Assembly: GCA_009782955.1 (NCBI GenBank)
Contig: WRIB01000004.1
Coordinates: forward strand, 1 to 63,455
DNA: 63,455 nucleotides
Direction of reading: 5' to 3'
Source of the DNA: Treponema sp.
GTDB lineage: Bacteria > Spirochaetota > Spirochaetia > Treponematales > Breznakiellaceae
The position numbers were made by a program, and so were the translations under genes. Positions 36,697 to 43,871 of the stretch are shown piece by piece (the first letter of the stretch is position 1; each line of letters begins with the position of its first letter). The notes under the pieces were generated by a model. That model saw only the letters and a program-made list of their open reading frames with translations, was not told the origin of the DNA and did not search any database.

Positions 36697-37481
36697 TGAA
36701 AATAAAATTGATATTTTTCCTAATGCTTCCTGTCTGGTTAGGCTTTTCGGGGCCGCCGTTTCTTTTTTCCCAGATTCGGCCCTTTACAGAGGTATTCCCT
36801 TCCGCCAGTGTTGAACAGCGTCATGCCGCCTTTTCTGCCGAAGGATATCTCTATACTGGTCACCGGACGGAAAACCTTACTTTGATGCCGCGTACCGGAG
36901 AAAGGATCAGGGTGGAAAAATCATCTCTGGGGCCGAACCCTGGATTTTTTGTAGAAGCTTTGCGGATAGTACCCCGTAAAAATATCAGCCTCCTGCGTAT
37001 CTATAATGCCCTGCAAAAAATTCAAGGCCTTAAAGGAAAAACCTACTATTCGGAAACCAGCAAGCGCCATATACCTCTTTTTCCCGATGCAGTAAGAATT
37101 GAGGGTCCAAAAAATCTTAGGTCCTTCCTTCCCGATCCTCCTCCGGCGCAGGTTCTGCCTACAGGGGAAATTTTTTATGTCCGCTTGACCGACACAAGGT
37201 TTGGAAACTGTTATTATGAAATTTCATTGACGGTGAACCAGCAGGGAATCCTGTATAAAATCAGCAATTTTAAAAACGTAACTTATGGACCCATCCCGGT
37301 AATGAAAGAAAAAACATTTACCGCCCTGCTATATATTGAACCAGTAGAAGAAGGATTAGCCCTATACTGCCTTGCCGGGGCGGAAGTATCGGACTTTATC
37401 GCCAAATTTGTGGACATACCATCGGCATTAAACAAACGGCTGGATGTATTTATTGCATGGCTCCTTGACGGAATCCAATGA
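36696..37481 (+). CDS. Exported protein of unknown function (possibly DUF6675)
   Basis: A 261-residue protein with a signal peptide (about residues 1-24, ending FLFSQ). The start is ATG 36696, overlapping the WbaP-like stop (TAATG). A longer in-frame start at 36630 would lie inside that gene. The mature part has a Lys/Arg-rich middle, KTYYSETSKRHIPLFPDAVRI, and a C-terminal beta-rich region. It resembles spirochaete proteins I recall as DUF6675, but this is memory only. The location suggests a periplasmic role linked to glycan export. The tRNA promoter lies over its 3' end. Confidence 0.55.
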   Translation: MKIKLIFFLMLPVWLGFSGPPFLFSQIRPFTEVFPSASVEQRHAAFSAEGYLYTGHRTENLTLMPRTGERIRVEKSSLGPNPGFFVEALRIVPRKNISLLRIYNALQKIQGLKGKTYYSETSKRHIPLFPDAVRIEGPKNLRSFLPDPPPAQVLPTGEIFYVRLTDTRFGNCYYEISLTVNQQGILYKISNFKNVTYGPIPVMKEKTFTALLYIEPVEEGLALYCLAGAEVSDFIAKFVDIPSALNKRLDVFIAWLLDGIQ

Positions 37482-37493
37482 TCCATGTAGGCT
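37465..37493 (+). promoter_or_regulatory. Promoter for tRNA-Gly
   Basis: TTGACG (37465-37470) and TAGGCT (37488-37493) are separated by exactly 17 nt, and the tRNA starts 9 nt later. The -35 box lies inside the end of the preceding gene. The same TTGACG box recurs before other genes in this window. Confidence 0.55.
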
Positions 37494-37502
37494 ATTAAAA
37501 AA

Positions 37503-37574
37503 GCGGCTGTCGTATAACGGCTATTACCCCAGCCTTCCAAGCTGGAGACGTGGGTTCGACTCCCATCAGCCGCT
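37503..37574 (+). tRNA. tRNA-Gly(TCC)
   Basis: A full cloverleaf can be drawn. Acceptor strands are GCGGCTG (37503-37509) and CAGCCGC (37567-37573), with discriminator T. The anticodon stem CCAGC/GCTGG encloses loop CTTCCAA with anticodon TCC at 37536-37538. The T-arm is GTGGG-TTCGACT-CCCAT. The D-arm TCGTATAACGGCTATTACC is typical of bacterial tRNA-Gly(TCC). CCA is not encoded and would be added by the enzyme at 57385. Confidence 0.95.
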
Positions 37575-37638
37575 TAAACGGGATATTTTTTGGTTAAACC
37601 AAAACAGGCTGGCGGCTGCCTTCAGCCAGCCGCTTAAA
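37567..37638. repeat. Direct repeat of the tRNA-Gly 3' end
   Basis: CAGCCGCTTAAA occurs at the tRNA 3' end (37567-37578) and again at 37627-37638, where it contains the mtaB stop codon. Between them are small inverted repeats (TTTTGGT-TAA-ACCAAAA at about 37588-37604, and GGCTGGC/GCCAGCC at 37607-37631). The arrangement resembles a pair of attachment-site cores with almost nothing between them, or a transcription-end structure for the converging genes. Confidence 0.4.
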
Positions 37639-39079
37639 TGAGGTCTATTGGCTCGGCCCATGCATCAAAATCAACTGGCAGCTCTGGGGTCCCTCCTATT
37701 CTGCACCGGAAGGCTGTTCCTGGTTTGATTTTTTCACCCTTCGAAACAGCAAGTACTTTGACATAATTATCAGTCAGGGCAGGAAAAAAATCCTCCCATG
37801 ATTTTCCAGCGGCAAATTTTTCGCTGGATTCTGCCACGGCTTCCACTGTTTTTCCTTCCCAGCGCCGGACATATGCGTTTCTGCTCTGCCGGGCAATTTC
37901 CAAAAGAACTCCCATCCTTTCTCTTGCTGTAACCTGGCGGCTGGCCAGTTTTTTTTTTGCCGCCGCCGTTCCAGGCCGTTTTGAATATGGAAAAGCATGT
38001 ATCCAGGCAAAATCTGCGGTCCGGCACAACTGGAGTGTCCTTTCAAAATCTTCCGCCGTTTCTCCGGGAAAACCGGTAATGATATCACAGGCAAGGAAAG
38101 GATCGTCCCGTAAACTTTTCAGTTTTTCTACCGAACGGAGTACATCCCGGGTATGATACTGCCGTCCCATAGCGGCAAGCACCGTATCGCTTCCCGACTG
38201 AACCGAAAAATGAAAATGATTCCTGATTCTCCCATTGGCCAGAACTGAAAAAAAATTTGTGCTGCCTGCGGATTCAAAAAACTCCGGTTCCAGGGAAGAA
38301 AGCCGCAGGGCGATACGGCTGGTATTATCCAGCAAAAACCTGAGCAGATCCGGAAGACCCCGGGAAGTTTCCGGATCCTGGTATTGGGAGATATTAACGG
38401 CACTCAACACCGCTTCTGCCATGCCCGCCTCTTCCAGCAATTTTAGCCGCCTGAGTATTTCCCCTGATCCCAGGCTTGTACTTCTCCCCCGGGCCAGAGG
38501 AACCCTGCAATAAGTGCAAGACCGGTCACAGCCGTCTTGTATTTTTAAGAAAGCCCGGGAATGAAACAAAAAATGTTTTGGATTAAAGCTAAAAGAGTTC
38601 CTGGGGGTGCCTGTATCAACGGTGAAATAAATGAAATCTTTTATTGCAGCAGAAAGGCTGGATCTCCTGTCCAGAAAGCAGGTATCAATAAAATTCCCAA
38701 AAGTTTCCGCGATATGGCGGGGAAGATCTAAAAGCCTTTCTTTGCCCTGTCCGGGAAAAACAAAAAGTGTCCCTTCCTCACCAAGTTTCTCAAGCGCTTC
38801 TTTTTCCATCTGAGCATAGCAGCCGGTTATTAACACAGTACATCCTGAACGCAGACAAAGCCGGATAATACGCCGGGCCTTCTGGTCAGCTTTGGACGTA
38901 ACGGTACAGGTGTTGATGATACAAAGATCCGGCCCGGGCGGAGGAGAACCGCAGGACCTGCTCAGCGAAGACATCCATGGCAGAATGGTACAGCCGGATT
39001 CCCGAAATGCATCTGTGATGGCTTCGGTCTCAATCTGGTTTACCTTGCAGCCCAGCGTATGGAACGAAACTGAAATCAC
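37634..39079 (-). CDS. mtaB: tRNA t6A37 methylthiotransferase MtaB
   Basis: A radical-SAM methylthiotransferase that converts t6A37 to ms2t6A37 in tRNAs. The N-terminal MTTase domain begins SVSFHTLGCKVNQIETEAI (the GCKVNQ form is specific to MtaB). INTCTVTSKADQKARR and GCYAQ follow. The radical-SAM cluster is GCDRSCTYCRVPLARG near residue 190. The start chosen is GTG 39079, giving 481 residues. Longer readings would run inside the upstream TPR gene and are not family-like. It follows the TPR gene by 14 nt. Its stop lies within a copy of the tRNA-Gly 3'-end repeat. Confidence 0.9.
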   Translation of the reverse strand: MISVSFHTLGCKVNQIETEAITDAFRESGCTILPWMSSLSRSCGSPPPGPDLCIINTCTVTSKADQKARRIIRLCLRSGCTVLITGCYAQMEKEALEKLGEEGTLFVFPGQGKERLLDLPRHIAETFGNFIDTCFLDRRSSLSAAIKDFIYFTVDTGTPRNSFSFNPKHFLFHSRAFLKIQDGCDRSCTYCRVPLARGRSTSLGSGEILRRLKLLEEAGMAEAVLSAVNISQYQDPETSRGLPDLLRFLLDNTSRIALRLSSLEPEFFESAGSTNFFSVLANGRIRNHFHFSVQSGSDTVLAAMGRQYHTRDVLRSVEKLKSLRDDPFLACDIITGFPGETAEDFERTLQLCRTADFAWIHAFPYSKRPGTAAAKKKLASRQVTARERMGVLLEIARQSRNAYVRRWEGKTVEAVAESSEKFAAGKSWEDFFPALTDNYVKVLAVSKGEKIKPGTAFRCRIGGTPELPVDFDAWAEPIDLI

Positions 39080-39093
39080 CGTCCCGCCCGCAC

Positions 39094-39726
39094 TTACCGG
39101 TTTGCCATCTGCGCTCTGACCCGTTCCAGTCCTTTCCGGGCATCCGGGAGATTGTTGTTCAGCGTCAGGGCCTGTTCGTAGGCAGAGGCCGCCTGTTGGT
39201 ACTCGCCGGCATTTTCCCGGGCATAGGCCAGCCGGGCCCACCAGAGCGCATTCCGGGGCATATAGTACACCGCTGTGGAAAGGGCAATATCGGCCCGGCG
39301 GTAACGGCCCTGGCGGATAAAGATTTCCCCGATAAAGTAATACACCGTATTGATCCGTCCTCCCTGGGGAGAAAGGTTTATATATTCCTGAAAATACTGA
39401 AGGGCTTCGTCGTTCCGGCCCTGAAAATAGTACACTTCGCCCAGAATTTCAACGATCCGCGGATCGTAGCGGCTGATATTCCTCCCTGCCAGGGCAAAGG
39501 TCCGGCTTTCTTCATAACGGCCCAGATTTACCAAGCTCCAGCAAAGTACCACATAGGACTCCAGATTATTGGGATTGGCGTCTATCTCGACCTTGCAGAT
39601 CCGCGCCGCTTCCTCATAACTGCCGTTCCGGTATTCCCCCAGGGCATCCTGAACCTGGGATACACGCTGGGCGTGGACAAAAAAAACGGGAAGCAGGAAA
39701 AAACAAAGGCACGGAAAAAATCTCAT
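39094..39726 (-). CDS. Exported TPR protein
   Basis: A 210-residue protein with a signal peptide (about residues 1-19, ending VHAQ) followed by about five tetratricopeptide repeats. Examples are GSYEEAARICKVEIDANPNN, GRNDEALQYFQEYINLSPQG and GEYQQAASAYEQALTLNNNL. TPR proteins act as periplasmic scaffolds, and no specific partner can be named. The start overlaps the bactofilin stop (TAATG), so it belongs to the bactofilin-TPR-mtaB unit and may take part in envelope organisation. Confidence 0.8.
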   Translation of the reverse strand: MRFFPCLCFFLLPVFFVHAQRVSQVQDALGEYRNGSYEEAARICKVEIDANPNNLESYVVLCWSLVNLGRYEESRTFALAGRNISRYDPRIVEILGEVYYFQGRNDEALQYFQEYINLSPQGGRINTVYYFIGEIFIRQGRYRRADIALSTAVYYMPRNALWWARLAYARENAGEYQQAASAYEQALTLNNNLPDARKGLERVRAQMANR

Positions 39727-40088
39727 TAGAAAACTTTTTTTTCATTCATAATACAGCGGCCCGAAAAGTAACATCCCGTTTCCATAGTGACCTCCGGGGC
39801 GGTAACATTGCCAGTCAGTTTTCCGGTAATGGCCACTTCCACTTTTTCAGCGGCTACCACATGGCCCTTGACGGTTCCCAGGATAATCACCTTGGACGCC
39901 TTTATATTTGCTTCCACCACCGCTTCTTCGGCCACCATCAAAAGACTTGTGGCATTGATCTCCCCCGAAACCTTCCCCTGAATCAACAATGGTTTATCAA
40001 AACTCAACGTACCGGAAAATTCAATGTCCGGCGACAGAACGGTATCAAAATCCTCCATCTCCATGGCATCGTTGTGAACATCAGTCAT
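39726..40088 (-). CDS. Bactofilin (polymer-forming cytoskeletal protein)
   Basis: A 120-residue protein that is almost entirely a bactofilin beta-helix: FSGTLSFDKPLLIQGKVSGEI, AEEAVVEANIKASKVIILGTV, AAEKVEVAITGKLTGNV and PEVTMETGCYFSGRC. Bactofilins polymerise without nucleotide and position cell-wall or shape factors. Two in-frame starts exist (40094 and 40088). I prefer ATG 40088 because a strong promoter (TTGACG-17-TACAGT) places the transcript start almost on it, and its -10 directly abuts the other ATG. A leaderless message is likely. Confidence 0.88.
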   Translation of the reverse strand: MTDVHNDAMEMEDFDTVLSPDIEFSGTLSFDKPLLIQGKVSGEINATSLLMVAEEAVVEANIKASKVIILGTVKGHVVAAEKVEVAITGKLTGNVTAPEVTMETGCYFSGRCIMNEKKVF

Positions 40089-40094
40089 GCACAT

Positions 40095-40123
40095 ACTGTA
40101 CCGGACTATTCACTATTCGTCAA
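40095..40123 (-). promoter_or_regulatory. Promoter of the bactofilin gene, leaderless type
   Basis: On the minus strand, TTGACG (40123-40118) and TACAGT (40100-40095) are spaced by 17 nt. The ATG at 40088 follows the -10 after 6 nt, with no Shine-Dalgarno. It overlaps the divergent pta promoter. Confidence 0.6.
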
Positions 40124-40137
40124 TTACAAGGTATGAT
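40109..40137 (+). promoter_or_regulatory. Candidate pta promoter
   Basis: TTCACT (40109-40114) and TATGAT (40132-40137) are spaced by 17 nt on the plus strand and overlap the divergent bactofilin promoter. The leader is about 28 nt and carries a proper Shine-Dalgarno (AAAGGAG) for ATG 40172. Confidence 0.4.
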
Positions 40138-40171
40138 GATACAATAAAAGAAACCTGAGAAAGGAGCCATT

Positions 40172-41167
40172 ATGGATTTTGTTAAAGAAATGAAGGCCAA
40201 GGCTGTTTCTCTTAAAAAAAAGCTCGTCCTTCCAGAGGGAACAGAACCAAGGACGATTAAGGCCGCCCGGATCCTGCTGGACCAGAAACTGGCCGCTTCG
40301 GTAACCCTCCTGGGAAAAGAAGATTCCATCCGATTCTCTGCTTCCAAAGAAGAAGTCAGCCTGGATGGAATTACCCTAACCGATCCGGTCCTTTCTTCCG
40401 CCCATAATTTTTACGCCGAGGAGTATTACCAGCTTCGCAAGCATAAAGGGATGACCCTTGAACAGGCAAAGGCCGAAATTGTTGACCCCCTCCGCTGGGG
40501 AGCCATGATGGTGCATAAAGCGGAAGCCGATGCCATGGTTGCGGGGGCCGAAAACACTACCGGCGACGTACTCCGGGCCGGACTTATGATTATTGGAATG
40601 TCACCGGGGCTCAAAACAGCGTCGTCCTGTTTTGTGATGACCGGCATGGATTCTTCCTGGGGAAAAGAAGGATCCTTTATCTTTTCCGACTGCGCCGTAA
40701 TTCCCGATCCGGCGGCGGAACAGCTGGCGGATATCGCCGAAAGTGCCGCACAAAGCTGCCGTGAATTTTTGGGAGCCGAACCGGTGGTAGCCCTTATGTC
40801 CTTTTCCACCAAGGGTTCCGCCAAGCATGACGATGTAACCAAGGTCGAGGAAGCGGTGAAAATTTTAAAAACCAAAAACCCCGGCTTCCTTTTTGACGGA
40901 GAACTCCAGGCTGATGCCGCCCTGGTTCCTTCGGTGACGGAAAAAAAGGCCCCCGGCAGTCCCGTCCAGGGCAAGGTCAATACCCTTGTTTTTCCCGACC
41001 TGGGAGCGGGAAACATCGGGTACAAATTGGTCCAGCGGCTGGGCAAGGCCGATGCCTTTGGACCCTTCCTACAGGGTTTTGCCAAACCCATAAGCGATCT
41101 TTCCCGGGGAGCCTCGGTGGAAGATATCGTAGTTACCTGCGCCGTTACCCTTTCCCGGGCAAAATAG
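40172..41167 (+). CDS. pta: Phosphate acetyltransferase
   Basis: Interconverts acetyl-CoA and acetyl phosphate in acetate fermentation. The PTA_PTB domain fills the 331 residues: LPEGTEPRTIKAARILLDQ near 20-38, MVAGAENTTGDVLRAG near 123-138, GSAKHDDVTKVEEAV near 214-228 and VFPDLGAGNIGYKLVQRLG near 274-292. This is the short, single-domain form. A strong ribosome-binding site (AAAGGAG) precedes the ATG. It is divergent from bactofilin and followed 16 nt later by a large TPR gene. Confidence 0.96.
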   Translation: MDFVKEMKAKAVSLKKKLVLPEGTEPRTIKAARILLDQKLAASVTLLGKEDSIRFSASKEEVSLDGITLTDPVLSSAHNFYAEEYYQLRKHKGMTLEQAKAEIVDPLRWGAMMVHKAEADAMVAGAENTTGDVLRAGLMIIGMSPGLKTASSCFVMTGMDSSWGKEGSFIFSDCAVIPDPAAEQLADIAESAAQSCREFLGAEPVVALMSFSTKGSAKHDDVTKVEEAVKILKTKNPGFLFDGELQADAALVPSVTEKKAPGSPVQGKVNTLVFPDLGAGNIGYKLVQRLGKADAFGPFLQGFAKPISDLSRGASVEDIVVTCAVTLSRAK

Positions 41168-41183
41168 TCCGGCGTTTTAGATA

Positions 41184-43151
41184 ATGGCAAAATCCGGCCA
41201 GAGTTTTTTCCGGGAAGCGGCGTTTAAACGGAGTACCCTGGAGGGGAAAAAAAAATTAAAAGAAGCAGTAACCGCAGGGAACCGGCGGGATTACCAGAAG
41301 GCCGTGACAATTCTGGAAGAAATTATTTCCGGCTACGAAGGTCCGGCGGAAGCATTTCTTTTCCTTGGCAGGGCGCTTCACTGTTTAAAAAACTATTCCC
41401 GATCCCTGGCGGCCTTTAACGATTACATTGCCCTAAAACCCCGTTCATTTCAGGGGTATCTATTTGCCGGCCGTACCTGCCTGGTCCTGGGCTTTTACCA
41501 GAGGGCGGTAAATTACCTTGAAAAAGCATTGGAACGGGCGTCAAAAAACAGCCAAATCATGGCCCTTCTGGGAACGGCCCTTCTTAAAGCCCGCCATTCC
41601 GCCGCAGCGGTGGAGATGCTCCAACAGGCTGTAGAAACGGATCCGGAAAACCAGCGCATTTACCGGGCTTATTTAAACGCCCTTTTTATCCGCGCCATCA
41701 AACTCTGCAGAGCGGAAAACTACGATTTGGGATTACAGATGCTCCGTTTTGTGCTGGACAATGGCAGAGACGGTCCTCTGCTTAGGCTTGAATTAGGCCG
41801 AGCTTCCCGGGAACTGGGCCTTCTGGAAGAAGCAGAAGAACACTATTCCCAGGCTCTGCGTTTTTCCCCCGAAGATTCGATGATCCGCTGGTACCGTTCT
41901 TCAATATATATGGAACTAGGCAGAAAAGTAGATGCCATAGAGGATATTTCCATTATCCGTTCCCAGGGTGCCGAATTGCCGGACCTGCCCTGGAACAGCA
42001 TCCTTGTGGACCGGTTCATGATCAGTTCCTTTTTGGAAATAGGTCAATGGAGACGAGCCGCCGATGCCTGCCGGGATTGGCTTAAAAAACGGGGACCGGA
42101 ACCGGAAATTCATGCCATGTATGCCGAAGCTCAACGGAACCTGAAAAATTACCCCGCGGCAGAAAACCACATTTTTCGGGCTCTGGAAACAGACAAAGAA
42201 AGCCTAGCGCTCTGGTATACTCTAATACTCTGCTCATGGGAAGGACGAAATCTAAAAACCCTGAAAAAAGCCCTTTACACTGCTAAAAAACTGGGGGGAG
42301 ACAGCGATATTCTTTCCCGTTTCTCAATCCTATATGAATCGGAACATTCCAGCGATCCAAAGAGAGTTCTAAACCTGCTTCAGAAAGCAATCCACAGCCT
42401 GGGACCGGAACCAGAACTGATGTACGCTCTAGGCAAATGCTGTCTAAAAACCGGGCTCCTGGAAACTGCGGAAAGCTGGTTTAACAAAACTCTTCTCCTG
42501 CATCACAGCCACGAAGAAGCCCGACTCGGTCTTATTGCCGTCCGGGAAGCTTTTTTTGAAGAAGGACAAGCAGGGGCAGGAGAAAACCTTGCCGCTTCCT
42601 ACCGGGACTACCTGGAACGCTGGCCCGATAATCGCAGTATCCGCCGGGACGAAGCCCTGTTCCTGGTACGAACCTGCGAATACGAAGCGGCGGCAAAAAA
42701 ACTGGAAGCCCTTTTGGCCTGGGATCCTGCCAATCCCGGACTAAGACGCATTCTGGCCTATTCGTACCGCAAACTGGGGAACTACCGGTCTGCGGTGGTC
42801 TGCCTTCGGGCCCTGCTCAAAGAGAAACCAAAAGACATCCGGCTCCTCATTGAATACTGCGGCTGTATTGAACGGGCTGGAGGACCAGCCTATGCCCGGA
42901 TGATTCTGGAAAAGGCATCTTCCTATTTTGTCCAATCATCGGAAGTCCCCACCGCCCTGGGAATATTGGCCTGCCGGGAAGGTCAACTGGAACAGGCCTT
43001 TGATCATTTTAGAGAAGCCATATCGAGGAATAAAAAAGATCCCCGGCCCTATCGCTGGATGCTATTGATTGCCAAAAAAAAAGGCGACCATGAGGGGGTA
43101 AAACGATATGAGCGGGAATACCAGCGGATTTTAAAAAAATCCGTCGATTAG
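41184..43151 (+). CDS. Large TPR protein
   Basis: A 655-residue soluble protein composed of tetratricopeptide-like repeats throughout. Examples are GNRRDYQKAVTILEEIISGY, KNYSRSLAAFNDYIALKPRS, FYQRAVNYLEKALERAS and GNYRSAVVCLRALLKEKP. No signal peptide or membrane segment is visible. It follows pta closely, so the two are probably co-transcribed, a pairing I also recall in T. pallidum. A scaffold role is likely but the partner is unknown. Confidence 0.8.
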   Translation: MAKSGQSFFREAAFKRSTLEGKKKLKEAVTAGNRRDYQKAVTILEEIISGYEGPAEAFLFLGRALHCLKNYSRSLAAFNDYIALKPRSFQGYLFAGRTCLVLGFYQRAVNYLEKALERASKNSQIMALLGTALLKARHSAAAVEMLQQAVETDPENQRIYRAYLNALFIRAIKLCRAENYDLGLQMLRFVLDNGRDGPLLRLELGRASRELGLLEEAEEHYSQALRFSPEDSMIRWYRSSIYMELGRKVDAIEDISIIRSQGAELPDLPWNSILVDRFMISSFLEIGQWRRAADACRDWLKKRGPEPEIHAMYAEAQRNLKNYPAAENHIFRALETDKESLALWYTLILCSWEGRNLKTLKKALYTAKKLGGDSDILSRFSILYESEHSSDPKRVLNLLQKAIHSLGPEPELMYALGKCCLKTGLLETAESWFNKTLLLHHSHEEARLGLIAVREAFFEEGQAGAGENLAASYRDYLERWPDNRSIRRDEALFLVRTCEYEAAAKKLEALLAWDPANPGLRRILAYSYRKLGNYRSAVVCLRALLKEKPKDIRLLIEYCGCIERAGGPAYARMILEKASSYFVQSSEVPTALGILACREGQLEQAFDHFREAISRNKKDPRPYRWMLLIAKKKGDHEGVKRYEREYQRILKKSVD

Positions 43152-43215
43152 ACTTGCGGAAAACCGGAATATGCCTTATCATAACTCAATATTGATTTTT
43201 AAAAGGGGGAATTTT

Positions 43216-43800
43216 ATGGCAAAAAAGAAAGCAGCAGATAATATGCCCAAGGCAATGAATCTTTTTGACGCATATACCAAAGATCAACTGCCAAAAGATC
43301 AGGGGTATATTGTTTCGTCATTCATCAACGGAAATACCGGCTATTCCATTTATGAAGTAATTTCCTATTCCGGCGTTAAGGCAATTTATCCTGATGGGGA
43401 AGGCCTGACTTTCCAGTCCCAGGGCAGAAAACTCCACGCCTTAATTGAGCCCGCTTCTTATCCTCACAAAGGAATTGAACCGTATCTGCGGGAAAAGCAA
43501 GACCAGATACCCCTGCGCTTTAAGGAAGTGGATAAACATGTGGCAAAAAATCAATCCACTCTTTATTGGGCAAAAAAGCCGATCGAATCCCTTTCTTCCT
43601 TTACTGTTTCACGGCCTATCGGATTTAACGTATCCTTTGTGTTCTATAACAAAGATGACATTTATACCACCCTGGCAAAATTTTTTGAACAATCCTTTAC
43701 CAATGACGCGGGGCTCCCCATGATAGACGCCCGCAAGGGAGCAGAAAGCATAACCGCCATTGTCAAAAAAACAATGAATTTCAAAGGTGATTATGATTGA
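43216..43800 (+). CDS. Conserved protein of unknown function
   Basis: A 194-residue soluble protein. The start is ATG 43216 behind a strong Shine-Dalgarno (AAGGGGGAA). An upstream ATG at 43171 is in frame but the Shine-Dalgarno would then be inside the gene. The N-terminus is Lys/Ala-rich (MAKKKAADNMPKAM), and the rest is a mixed alpha/beta domain with no motif I recognise. It ends 28 nt before a bidirectional terminator and faces the ppdK-like gene. Confidence 0.75.
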   Translation: MAKKKAADNMPKAMNLFDAYTKDQLPKDQGYIVSSFINGNTGYSIYEVISYSGVKAIYPDGEGLTFQSQGRKLHALIEPASYPHKGIEPYLREKQDQIPLRFKEVDKHVAKNQSTLYWAKKPIESLSSFTVSRPIGFNVSFVFYNKDDIYTTLAKFFEQSFTNDAGLPMIDARKGAESITAIVKKTMNFKGDYD

Positions 43801-43827
43801 TCTCCATCTATGATTCTTGTAAATAAA

Positions 43828-43853
43828 AAAAGGGGCTTTACGCCCCTTTTTTT
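43828..43853. terminator. Bidirectional intrinsic terminator
   Basis: AAAAGGGGC-TTTAC-GCCCCTTTT forms a 9-bp stem (43828-43836 with 43842-43850), flanked by A on the left and T on the right. It can end transcription of the plus-strand gene at 43216 and of the minus-strand ppdK-like gene. Confidence 0.85.
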
Positions 43854-43871
43854 ATTGCCCTTTTTGCATTG

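Noticed and set aside
37587..37604. AT-rich palindrome after tRNA-Gly as a terminator
   Set aside because: The stem is AT-rich with only 3-nt loop and no following T-run. It may be part of the repeat structure but is not a convincing terminator alone.
40426..41190. 254-residue antisense frame over pta
   Set aside because: It mirrors codon periodicity of pta, has no ribosome-binding site and no recognisable domain. pta is complete.
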